This document shows, piece after piece, positions 15,611 to 26,938 of a DNA stretch of 64,000 nt. Source of the stretch: Janthinobacterium fluminis (GTDB lineage Bacteria; Pseudomonadota; Gammaproteobacteria; Burkholderiales; Burkholderiaceae_D); the NCBI RefSeq assembly GCF_028595325.1, contig NZ_JAQQXR010000001.1:1178001-1242000 (forward strand), in the 5' to 3' direction. The notes below the pieces were generated by a model that did not search any database, had not been told where the DNA came from, and saw only the letters and a program-made list of their open reading frames with translations. Numbering within the stretch: the stretch's first letter is position 1; every line of letters begins with the position of its first letter. The translations under genes were made by a program, and so were the position numbers.

Positions 15611-16102
15611 CTATGCGATGCGTATAAATTTTAACAAGAAAAATATAATTAGACCTACCAGCGCACCATTTAACCAGCTTCTCAAGAAAAAAACTGGATA
15701 GCTTACGCTAAGAATGAAGTGCTCGAACAGTCTATGAGTAAAATTTAAAGAAGGTTGGCCAATTTTTGGCTTAACACCATACACGTCCAAAGCAATACCA
15801 AAGAAATAGGCGATATATCCGGCAAAAAAACCATAAACCAAACCATAGCCAACACACTTCCAAACTTTGCCAATAAATTCAATTGACAAACGTTCATGAA
15901 TAACAAATGCGATGAACAATGTAAAGTAAAATATTCCGGAGTATATGGGGTAATACATGGAAATTCTCCGAGCCATGTATTTATCATCAACTGCCACATT
16001 GAGAATCAACGCAAGGACAATACCCACAAATGAAATACAAGCAACAGGTATAAAATTACCGCAACTGGAAGCAAACATGTTTTTCGGTTCTTGATTATTC
16101 AT
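15611..16102 (-). CDS. Integral membrane protein of unknown function
   Basis: A 163-residue protein with about four predicted transmembrane helices: FIPVACISFVGIVLALILNV, IYSGIFYFTLFIAFVI, GLVYGFFAGYIAYFFGIAL and ALVGLIIFFLLKF. The loops carry many basic residues. No family is recognised. A GAGGT site precedes the ATG at reasonable spacing. It is AT-rich compared with the core genes and lies directly beside the MITE. It could be an accessory or immunity membrane protein, but nothing in the sequence decides this. Confidence 0.66.
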   Translation of the reverse strand: MNNQEPKNMFASSCGNFIPVACISFVGIVLALILNVAVDDKYMARRISMYYPIYSGIFYFTLFIAFVIHERLSIEFIGKVWKCVGYGLVYGFFAGYIAYFFGIALDVYGVKPKIGQPSLNFTHRLFEHFILSVSYPVFFLRSWLNGALVGLIIFFLLKFIRIA

Positions 16103-16149
16103 CTATCGACCTCTGCGAATTTCTCCTAAGTCTTCTACCTAAACATGTA

Positions 16150-16219
16150 GACGACCTCCATTGCCGTCGCCAGCGCCGGACCCGCCCCCGCCCCGCTCCT
16201 GTTTCTATTGGAGGTCGTC
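16150..16219. repeat. Inverted copies of an 11-bp motif
   Basis: GACGACCTCCA at 16150-16160 and its exact complement TGGAGGTCGTC at 16209-16219. The right copy encodes the last residues (ELDDLQ) of the small gene that ends at 16205; the left copy lies outside. The intervening 48 bp are GC- and C-rich, unlike the island. Possibly a small inverted duplication at a rearrangement point. Confidence 0.45.
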
Positions 16220-16417
16220 CAATTCTGGAAACTCAGCATTAACGATCTCCAATATTCCCATCTGTATTGCCCCAATTGAACGCCCGAGCCCCTCTTTGAG
16301 CTCTTCAAACCTTGCGGCCGAACACCGTCCTTGGCTCTGATTTAACAGCTTCGTTAGTTCCGTTATCGCCTGGAGTGCATGGCGTTGAATTTCGATGGCG
16401 CATTCTTTTTCAATCAT
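16205..16417 (-). CDS. Small helical protein of unknown function
   Basis: A 70-residue protein starting MIEKECAIEIQRHALQAITE. It is predicted to be almost wholly alpha-helical and ends in an acidic tail (EFPELDDLQ). The ATG at 16417 is favoured because AGGAAG lies upstream; an in-frame ATG at 16435 would place that site inside the gene. No family is recognised. It belongs to the same AT-rich island and strand as the DUF1493 gene, and its size and helicity resemble small immunity or adaptor proteins (weak inference). Confidence 0.6.
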   Translation of the reverse strand: MIEKECAIEIQRHALQAITELTKLLNQSQGRCSAARFEELKEGLGRSIGAIQMGILEIVNAEFPELDDLQ

Positions 16418-16529
16418 TTTAGACTTCCTGAACATCTACGAAAACACTGTCGATATTCCGATGATTGCAAATCGCCAGACGGTGAAGGCAATGTAGCGAC
16501 CTGGTCGGCGAAATCTGGATCGTGGGCCT

Positions 16530-16919
16530 TTAAACAATCCATTTCCGCTGCTTGATCGTTGATTCGATCATCCCAAGAGATACCTCCTGATATTTACTGC
16601 AAGTACGCTCTACTCCTCTCTTGTAGATGTAATTTGCAACCGTGGGCAACCCAATCGAGCTCAATATACGGCGCACGCTGATCAAATAAGCATCTCGGGA
16701 AAGCTCGTTCGGAAAGTATTTTGCAAACTCGAATCCAGACAAGTCCACACCAAACTCATCTTGCAGAATTTTGAACTCGTCTAGTATATCATCCCCACAC
16801 AAGCCAATATCGTGCAAAAGCCTTGTCTCACTTGACCAGGACTCAATCTCAGAGAGGGAATAGCCGCACCTTTTCAAGTACATCAAGGTCAGCTCGCCAA
16901 CCGGCTTAGTTGTTGTCAT
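16530..16919 (-). CDS. DUF1493 family protein
   Basis: A 129-residue protein with LLHDIGLCGDDILDEFKILQ and EFGVDLSGFEFAKYFPNE, the hallmark of DUF1493 (acyl-carrier-protein-like small proteins, usually of unknown function). No serine in a DSL motif is seen, so a phosphopantetheine carrier role is not supported. The start is chosen at 16919 because TGATATG joins it to the stop of the preceding reading frame (16921), indicating translational coupling. An upstream in-frame ATG at 16952 lies inside that frame. The C-terminal part (IYKRGVERTCSKYQEVSLGM) is not recognised. Confidence 0.75.
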   Translation of the reverse strand: MTTTKPVGELTLMYLKRCGYSLSEIESWSSETRLLHDIGLCGDDILDEFKILQDEFGVDLSGFEFAKYFPNELSRDAYLISVRRILSSIGLPTVANYIYKRGVERTCSKYQEVSLGMIESTIKQRKWIV

Positions 16920-16920
16920 A

Positions 16921-17253
16921 TCAGTCGCAATTGAAGGCATCATAAATCTCATATACAGCTAAGGCCGCCGACGCATATGGCAATTTTCCAGATATTAACC
17001 TACCCGCATCCCGGAGCACTCGCTTCATGCCGACGTTAATTGCACCGCTCTGATACGCCTCACTAACTACCTGGCTATAAATAGATGTTCGCGATCCAGT
17101 TTTCCCGCCTCCGGCTATGCCTGTACGCGGCTTGCTTGCATAGTCTCCAAAAACACTATTTGCTGCGCCTGCCGCCCCGTTCCCGGCAGCTCCCGCTGGT
17201 GTGCTGGCAGTCGAGCATGAGAAGTCTACAAACCAGGCACCCTTGCGTTTCAC
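16921..17253 (-). pseudogene. Truncated orphan frame, possible remnant of a larger (toxin-like) protein
   Basis: An open frame of 110 codons with no ATG near its beginning. It opens with GTG at 17253, has no ribosome site and is preceded three codons upstream by an in-frame TGA. The Ala/Gly-rich start (TPAGAAGNGAAGAANSVFGD) looks like an interior linker, and the rest (GSRTSIYSQVVSEAYQSGAI and on to KRVLRDAGRLISGKLPYASA) like a C-terminal domain. The most economical reading is the 3' end of a larger gene whose 5' part was lost, perhaps a polymorphic-toxin C-terminus followed by its small partner genes. The function is unrecognised. It is coupled by TGATATG to the DUF1493 gene. Confidence 0.5.
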
Positions 17254-17333
17254 GTATGCTCAATGCATCCCGACGCTCCATTTATACAGCGCAAGATTAC
17301 TCGCCGCATGACAAATATCACGCAATGTAAGCA

Positions 17334-17360
17334 TAAAAAACGGCCCCAAAAAAGGGGCCG
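17334..17360 (-). terminator. Intrinsic terminator after eno
   Basis: Read on the minus strand: CGGCCCC, six-T loop, GGGGCCG, then six T. It lies about 65 bases past the eno stop and is a textbook rho-independent terminator. Confidence 0.92.
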
Positions 17361-17423
17361 GTTGTCACTTAGTCTGTCCCCAGAATTGCAGGTTTCCGTG
17401 CATTTCAAAGGAAAAAGCTGATC

Positions 17424-20178
<2,755 letters not shown>

Positions 20179-20242
20179 GGGGTGTAGCGGCACGGACCCG
20201 GGCGGGCGTGCCGTCCTTTCTATATTGGGTGAAATGGCGGGT

Positions 20243-21253
<1,011 letters not shown>

Positions 21254-21307
21254 ACTGTCTCCTTGGGGTTGTTGTACGCTAAGGTGCAGATACGTTTTAT
21301 CACTCTC

Positions 21308-24067
21308 TTAACCGCTGTTGCGCAAACCGGCCGCGATGCCGTTGATCGACAGATGGATGCCGGTGCGGGTCTTGTCGTCCTGCTTCCCTTCGCGGAAACG
21401 CTGCAGCAGCTCGACCTGCAAATGGTTCAGCGGGTCGATATACGGGAAGCGGTGGCGGATCGAGCGTTGCAGCAGCGGATTGGCCTGCTGTAATTCCTCC
21501 TGGCCGGTAATCAGCTTGAGCGCGTCCAGCGTGCGCTGATACTCGGCGCGGATGCGCCCGAAGATGGTTTCGCGCAAGGCCACGTCCTTGACCAGCGCCG
21601 CGTACTTGCCGGCGATGGCGATGTCGCTCTTGGCCAGCACCATGTCCATATTCGACAGCAAGGACGTAAAGAATGGCCAGTCGCAATACATTTCGCGCAG
21701 CAGGGCCGGGCCGTCGGCCGGATGGGCCGCCAGGAATTGCTGCACGGCCGAGCCGAAACCGTACCAGCCCGGCAACATCAGGCGGCACTGCGCCCAGCTC
21801 AAGACCCACGGAATGGCGCGCAAATCCTCGATCGACGTCGATTTCTTGCGCGAGGCGGGGCGGCTGCCGATATTCAAGGCGGCGATTTCCGCAATCACCG
21901 TCGATTCCCAGAAATAACGCTCGAAACCCTCCGTTTCATACACCAGCGAACGGTAGGAGCGCAGGGCCTCGGCCGACAATTCCTCCATCGCCGCCAGATA
22001 GGCGCCGCTCGGCTCGGCCCGCTGCCGTTGCAGCAGGCTCGATTCGATGGTCGCGGCGGCCAGCACTTCGAGGTTGCGCCTGCCCACTTCCGGATTGGCG
22101 TACTTGGCGGTGATGACCTCGCCCTGCTCCGTCAGACGGATCTGCCCCTGCACGGCGCCGGCCGGCTGCGCCAGGATCGCCTCGTAGCTGGGGCCGCCGC
22201 CACGGCCGACCGAGCCGCCGCGGCCGTGGAACAGGCGCAGCTTGATGCCGTGCTGCTTGAACGCCGTCACCAGATCGATTTCCGCCTTGTAGAGTTCCCA
22301 GCCGGAAGTCAGGAAACCGCCATCCTTGTTGCTATCCGAATAACCGAGCATCACTTCCTGCTGCTTGCCGCGCGACTCCAAGAGGCGCCGGTACAAAGGC
22401 AGGCTGAAGGCGCGGGCCATGATCGCCGGGCCGGCGCGCAAGTCGTCGATGGTTTCAAACAAGGGGATGATGTTGACGGCCAGCGTGCCATGTTGCTGGT
22501 TCAGCAAGCCCACTTCCTTCAGCAGTAGCGCCACCTCCAGCAAATCGGACACGCTGGCGGCCTTGGAAATGATGCAGTTCGGCACGGATTCCGGGCCGTA
22601 CTTGGCGTGCGCCTCCTTGATCGCGCTGAAAATGTCCAGCTCGGACACGGTTTCCTCGGAATATTTCAGATAGGGCGAGGCCAGCAGCCGCGGCGAGTTC
22701 AACTCGGCCAGCAACAAGTCGACGCGCTGGTCTTCCGACAAGCCGGCATAGACCAGGCCCGGGCGCACGCTGGCGAACAATTCGCCGACGACGCGCTCGT
22801 GCACGTCCGAATTCTGCCGCAGGTCCAGCGGCGCCAGGCTGAAGCCGAACACCTTGACGGCGCGGCGCAACTGGCGCAGGCGGCCGCGCGCCAGCGTGCG
22901 CAAGCCATTTTGCACCAGCGAATGGTGCACGATGTCGAGCTCGTCGAGCAGGTCGGCGGCCGAGGCATACGCCGCCTCGCCGGGCGCGCCCGGCTGGCGC
23001 GGCGCGTCGGCGCCGGCCGCCATGCCGGCGCGAGTCGCCTCCAGGCGGGCGTGGATGCCGTAGATGGCGCGGCGGTAAGGTTCGTCGAGGCGGTGCGGCG
23101 ACTGGTCGGCCGAGCGCTCGGCCAACTGGCGCAGCGTCTCCGTGCAGGCGCTCAGCGTTTGCGCCAGCGACAATTGCGAGGCCAGCTTGTGCAATTCGCC
23201 CAGGTAGAAGTCGAGCGCCTTGTCGGCCTGGCGCCGCAAGGTGCTGCGCAGCACCGTCGCGGTGACGAAGGGATTGCCGTCGCGGTCGCCGCCTATCCAG
23301 CTGCCGACCTTCATAAACGTCGGCAACTCGGCGTCGGCCCAGCGTTCGTCCTGCTGCGCCAGCAAGGTTTCCAGCGACGAATACATCTGCGGCAATTCCG
23401 TCAGAATCGTATGGTCGAAGAAGGACAGGCCGTTTTCCACCTCGTCCATCACCGACAGCTTGGTCGTGCGCAGCAGCCGCGTTTGCCACAAGGTCATGAT
23501 GCCGCGGCTCAGGGCCTCCTCGTTGTGCTCGGCCTCCTCCGGCGTCATCTGGTAACGGTCGCGTTCGTTCAGCAGGCGCGCGATGGCCATCTGGCAATTC
23601 AGGATGCTCTTGCGCTGCACCTCGGTCGGATGGGCCGTGAAGACGGCGCCGACATAGGCCTCGTCGAAAAAGCCGTGCAGCGCGTCGGCCTGGTCGGCGG
23701 CGAACACATTGCTGACGGCGTTCGCCAGGCTGCCCTGGCGCGGCTTCGAGCCGGCGATCAAATGGGCGCGGGTGCGGCGGATATGGTGCTGGTCTTCGGC
23801 GATATTGGCCAGCAGCGAAAAATAACTGAAGGCGCGTATCAGCTGCGTGGTTTCTTCCTGCGACAGCGCCTGCAGCGAATCGGCCAGCTGGCGGCGCGCC
23901 TGCTCGTCATGGTCGCGGCGGAAACGGATCGCCAACTGGCGCACATTCTCGATGCGTTCGAAGGCAACATCGCCGAGATGGCTGCGGATCGCATCGCCGA
24001 GCAGGCGGCCCAGTTGCCGGATATCGCCGCTGAGCAGCTTGTCTTTCACTTCATCTATAGATTGCAT
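21308..24067 (-). CDS. ppc: Phosphoenolpyruvate carboxylase
   Basis: A 919-residue enzyme that carboxylates phosphoenolpyruvate to oxaloacetate and so replenishes the citrate cycle. The catalytic His lies in VFTAHPTEVQRKSI (about residue 140). KVGSWIGGDRDGNPFVT, EVMLGYSDSNKDGGFLTSGW and LFHGRGGSVGRGGGP form the active site and glycine loop. The C-terminus is IAAGLRNSG, where Ser replaces the usual Thr of RNTG. ATG 24067 is chosen over an upstream in-frame GTG (24076). It is the first gene of the ppc-gap-pyk-eno run, only 54 bp from gap. Confidence 0.97.
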   Translation of the reverse strand: MQSIDEVKDKLLSGDIRQLGRLLGDAIRSHLGDVAFERIENVRQLAIRFRRDHDEQARRQLADSLQALSQEETTQLIRAFSYFSLLANIAEDQHHIRRTRAHLIAGSKPRQGSLANAVSNVFAADQADALHGFFDEAYVGAVFTAHPTEVQRKSILNCQMAIARLLNERDRYQMTPEEAEHNEEALSRGIMTLWQTRLLRTTKLSVMDEVENGLSFFDHTILTELPQMYSSLETLLAQQDERWADAELPTFMKVGSWIGGDRDGNPFVTATVLRSTLRRQADKALDFYLGELHKLASQLSLAQTLSACTETLRQLAERSADQSPHRLDEPYRRAIYGIHARLEATRAGMAAGADAPRQPGAPGEAAYASAADLLDELDIVHHSLVQNGLRTLARGRLRQLRRAVKVFGFSLAPLDLRQNSDVHERVVGELFASVRPGLVYAGLSEDQRVDLLLAELNSPRLLASPYLKYSEETVSELDIFSAIKEAHAKYGPESVPNCIISKAASVSDLLEVALLLKEVGLLNQQHGTLAVNIIPLFETIDDLRAGPAIMARAFSLPLYRRLLESRGKQQEVMLGYSDSNKDGGFLTSGWELYKAEIDLVTAFKQHGIKLRLFHGRGGSVGRGGGPSYEAILAQPAGAVQGQIRLTEQGEVITAKYANPEVGRRNLEVLAAATIESSLLQRQRAEPSGAYLAAMEELSAEALRSYRSLVYETEGFERYFWESTVIAEIAALNIGSRPASRKKSTSIEDLRAIPWVLSWAQCRLMLPGWYGFGSAVQQFLAAHPADGPALLREMYCDWPFFTSLLSNMDMVLAKSDIAIAGKYAALVKDVALRETIFGRIRAEYQRTLDALKLITGQEELQQANPLLQRSIRHRFPYIDPLNHLQVELLQRFREGKQDDKTRTGIHLSINGIAAGLRNSG

Positions 24068-24378
24068 GTCTACCACTCAGAAGGGACCGGAGCGAAGCCG
24101 GAGCCCGGTTTAACAACTCATTGGCAGCAACAACGACAAGCGCGAGCGCTGCCCCAACAGCGACTATGTAAATTTACTACTTATTTTACGTAAAAGCAAT
24201 TGACTTCCGTAATGATTCCGACAAATCCCAACAGCCGGGGACAGACCACGATTTTCTGGGAATATTTTCAGGGCCGCGAGCCGGCGGCGCTATGTGCCCT
24301 GGCGCACGGTGAACTCATCCTTTTCGCGCTATCGTGGGCTTCTTGTCGGCGCCATCACGCGGACCCAGGGAGGGGAAA
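24068..24378. other. Intergenic region, divergent promoters expected
   Basis: 311 bp between ppc and the small membrane-protein gene. It includes an AT-rich part (24165-24200) that could carry the ppc promoter. I found no clear consensus hexamers, repeats or RNA. Confidence 0.4.
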
Positions 24379-24570
24379 ATGCACGTCATTATCAGCCTGA
24401 TCATCTACCTCGTCGTGCTGGGGCTCATTTGGTGGCTGGTCAGCATGCTGCCGCTGCCCGCGCCGGTGGCCCAGATCGTCCGGGTGCTGTTCATTATTCT
24501 GCTGATCCTGGTGATCCTGTCGGTGTTCGGCATCATTCCCGGCGGCTATCTGCCGCGTTTGAACCTGTAG
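24379..24570 (+). CDS. Small two-helix membrane protein (Thivi_2564-like)
   Basis: A 63-residue protein consisting of two hydrophobic helices (VIISLIIYLVVLGLIWWLVS and IVRVLFIILLILVILSVFGI) around a short Pro-rich turn (MLPLPAPVAQ) and a PGGYLPRL tail. This pattern is shared by the widespread small inner-membrane proteins annotated as Thivi_2564-type; their function is unknown. The ATG is preceded by AGGGAGGGG. The gene is monocistronic. Assignment is from memory of the pattern, not from a search. Confidence 0.72.
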   Translation: MHVIISLIIYLVVLGLIWWLVSMLPLPAPVAQIVRVLFIILLILVILSVFGIIPGGYLPRLNL

Positions 24571-24713
24571 ATGGGCGATTTTGCTGCGCCGCGTCAAGCG
24601 AACTGATGGGGAAATGCTGCCTAGGTTACAATGCGTCAATCAATTTTGACCAATAAAGCGGCCCGGCAAAAGCTTGCATCAGATGTCTACGCGGGCGGGA
24701 GACGGCCGCACGC

Positions 24714-25469
24714 ATGTACATGAAATTATTCTCGATTCTCGCGCTGGCCCTTGTCAGCGCGCACGCAGGCGCCAGCGCCGTCGCCAAGGAAACCGCCGAA
24801 CTGGGCTGGAGCACCTCGGCCGAACTGGGCGCCATCACCACCTCGGGCAACACGGTCGGCACTTCCGTCACCGGCAAAATCGACGCCAGACAGGAATTGA
24901 ACAACTGGAGCAACGACTACGTTTTCTCCGGCTATTTCAAGGAAGATGAAAATACCCAGGACGACGGCAGCAAGGTCAAGGAACGCTCGGCCCAGCGCTT
25001 TTCGCTGTCGGCCAAGGCCGCCTTCAAGCTGCTGGAGGACCGCGAGAAGCTGTTCGTGCTGGCCTCGCACGTCAACGACAAGTTCGGCGCCTATACGCGC
25101 TACACGACGCTGGGCATCGGTCACGGCTCGCGCTGGTACGCCTCGGACAACAAGAGCGTCGACGTCGAGATCGGTCCCGGTTATTTCACCGGCATACGTC
25201 CCGATGGCGAAACCGAGCGCGGCTTTACGGTGCGCGGCGCGGCCGCGCTGAAGTGGAAAATCAGCCCCTCGGCCGTGTTTTCGCAGACCTTGAGCGTCGA
25301 GCGCGGCACCTCGAACATCCATTCGAGCGCGGAAGCGGCGATCAGCACCAAGATCAACGGCACCATGCAGATGAAGGCCGCCTTTATCGCCCGCAACGAC
25401 ACCGTTGTGCCGGAAGACAAGAAGAACACCGACACGCAGACCTCGGTGACCTTGGTGTATTCGTTCTGA
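24714..25469 (+). CDS. DUF481 outer-membrane beta-barrel protein (YdiY-like)
   Basis: A 251-residue exported protein. The signal peptide MKLFSILALALVSAHAGASA is followed by alternating amphipathic strands (WSTSAELGAITTSGNTVGTS, DYVFSGYFKEDE, RFSLSAKAAFKLL, WYASDNKSVDVEIGPGYFTG) and a C-terminal VTLVYSF with a terminal Phe, typical of outer-membrane beta-barrels. TSGNT near the N-terminus is characteristic of DUF481 (salt-induced outer-membrane protein family). The function is unknown. Two ATGs (24714 and 24720) are possible starts. Its stop is only 3 bp from the convergent end of the eCIS operon, with no visible terminator between. Confidence 0.85.
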   Translation: MYMKLFSILALALVSAHAGASAVAKETAELGWSTSAELGAITTSGNTVGTSVTGKIDARQELNNWSNDYVFSGYFKEDENTQDDGSKVKERSAQRFSLSAKAAFKLLEDREKLFVLASHVNDKFGAYTRYTTLGIGHGSRWYASDNKSVDVEIGPGYFTGIRPDGETERGFTVRGAAALKWKISPSAVFSQTLSVERGTSNIHSSAEAAISTKINGTMQMKAAFIARNDTVVPEDKKNTDTQTSVTLVYSF

Positions 25470-25472
25470 CGC

Positions 25473-26891
25473 TCACGTCCACAACGCAATAAGCTTGCGG
25501 CGCAAGTCCACGAAGGTGCCCGGCACGAGCCCGCCGTCCTTGTCGAACACCAGCGCGGCCAGCGGCGCGTAGCCGTGCGCGACGCCGCGCGCCCCGACCC
25601 AGGCCGGCAGCGTGGTGTCGGGATGGGCCGGATCGGGCTGGCGCGGCCATTCGATGTCGCCGCTGCCGCTGCGCGCCGGGATCAGCCAATAGTCGCCGGT
25701 ATGATATTGCTCGCCCGCCTGGAACCTGACCTGGATGCCGTCTTCCAGCTTCAGCCACAGGCCGGCCGGTGTGGCGTCGACCTGCACCAGCGGCGCGCCG
25801 CCCTCGGCCAGTTTGGCGGCGGCGGCGTCGAGGCGCTGGTCCCAGCGCCGCAGCAGCGGATGGCGGGCGCGGTTGTTGCCGACGCCGGCGCCGGCCTGCC
25901 CTTCCAGCGTCACGGTCAGCGTTTCGCTGTCCGTTTCCAGCACGCGCAGCAGCGGCTGGGCGTCGTTGCGCAGCACATAATCGTCGTCGACCAGTTCCAC
26001 CCAGTCGTCCTTGGCCAGCCCCAGCTTTCTGTCGCGGCCGAAATCGTCCAGCGTCACGGTGGTCACATTGCTGGCGCCGTTGACGTGGACGTCGCTGACG
26101 GCGAAGGTGACGGAGCCGTTTTCGCGCGACCATTTGAAAGTCGCCGCCTGGTTCCGGCCGTTCTCGCCGTTGGCGTCCCAGGCGACGCCGCCGCGGTGGA
26201 TTTCCACGCGGTACAACTGGTTTTCAATACCACGGTAGCGGTTGTCGGCCGGCACGACGCAGGCGTCGGAAACGTCCTTGCTCCGCGGCACGGCCGCCAT
26301 CAGCCTGCCCTTGTTGGCCTGGTACAGGCCCTGATTCTCTAAAAAACTGCGGAAAACGCTGTAATCGTTTTTGAATTGTATGTCGTCGCCCCGCTCGCTG
26401 GACAGCGGCGCCAGTTTCGCCTGCCATTCGACGCGCGCGCGCGTGGCCGTGTCCGGCCCGAGCAGCGCCGTTTCGCGTATGCCCGGCGCCTCGTTGCAAC
26501 TGATGTGGCGCTCCCAGACGTCGAGATAGATCAGGTAGGCGCCCTGCTCGATCGCCGGCAGCGTCGGGTTGACGCCGTGCCCGGACTGCGCGGCATAGGC
26601 GACGCCCTCGCTTTCGCACAGGATGCCGTTGACGTAGTAGTTGCCGGCGCCGACGAGGAAGTCGAAAGGCACGCCCTGGCCATCGGGATTCTTGTGCTGC
26701 TGCACCAGAAACGCCGGGTCCAGGCCGCCGTGCGGCCCGATCAGGTCGGCGGCGAGCGATCTCAGGTAATGCAGCGCAATGTCGGCCTGCTCGTTCCAGT
26801 CGGCGTCCAGTTGCACCCTGCCCTGCTGCATCAGCACGCGGCTGAAATGCTGGAGAGGGTCGAAGGTGTTGCGGGTGAAATCGCCTTTCAT
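25473..26891 (-). CDS. eCIS-associated DUF6519 protein
   Basis: A 472-residue protein starting MKGDFTRNTFDPLQHFSRVL, followed by QQGRVQLDADWNEQADI, the N-terminal signature of DUF6519. This family is often found at the end of contractile-injection or phage-tail-like clusters and is thought to be structural. The middle part (NYYVNGILCESEGVAYAA, GAYLIYLDVWERHISC) and the C-terminal half (KWSRENGSVTFAVSDVHVNG, WVELVDDDYVLRNDAQPLLR) look beta-rich. It has no catalytic motif. It is the last gene of the operon; AGGAG precedes the ATG, 47 bp after the previous stop. A fibre or baseplate-periphery role is an inference from position. Confidence 0.82.
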   Translation of the reverse strand: MKGDFTRNTFDPLQHFSRVLMQQGRVQLDADWNEQADIALHYLRSLAADLIGPHGGLDPAFLVQQHKNPDGQGVPFDFLVGAGNYYVNGILCESEGVAYAAQSGHGVNPTLPAIEQGAYLIYLDVWERHISCNEAPGIRETALLGPDTATRARVEWQAKLAPLSSERGDDIQFKNDYSVFRSFLENQGLYQANKGRLMAAVPRSKDVSDACVVPADNRYRGIENQLYRVEIHRGGVAWDANGENGRNQAATFKWSRENGSVTFAVSDVHVNGASNVTTVTLDDFGRDRKLGLAKDDWVELVDDDYVLRNDAQPLLRVLETDSETLTVTLEGQAGAGVGNNRARHPLLRRWDQRLDAAAAKLAEGGAPLVQVDATPAGLWLKLEDGIQVRFQAGEQYHTGDYWLIPARSGSGDIEWPRQPDPAHPDTTLPAWVGARGVAHGYAPLAALVFDKDGGLVPGTFVDLRRKLIALWT

Positions 26892-26938
26892 GCCTATCTC
26901 CTCGGTATATGCCTCTATGTCGTGCGCGCCGGCCGGCG

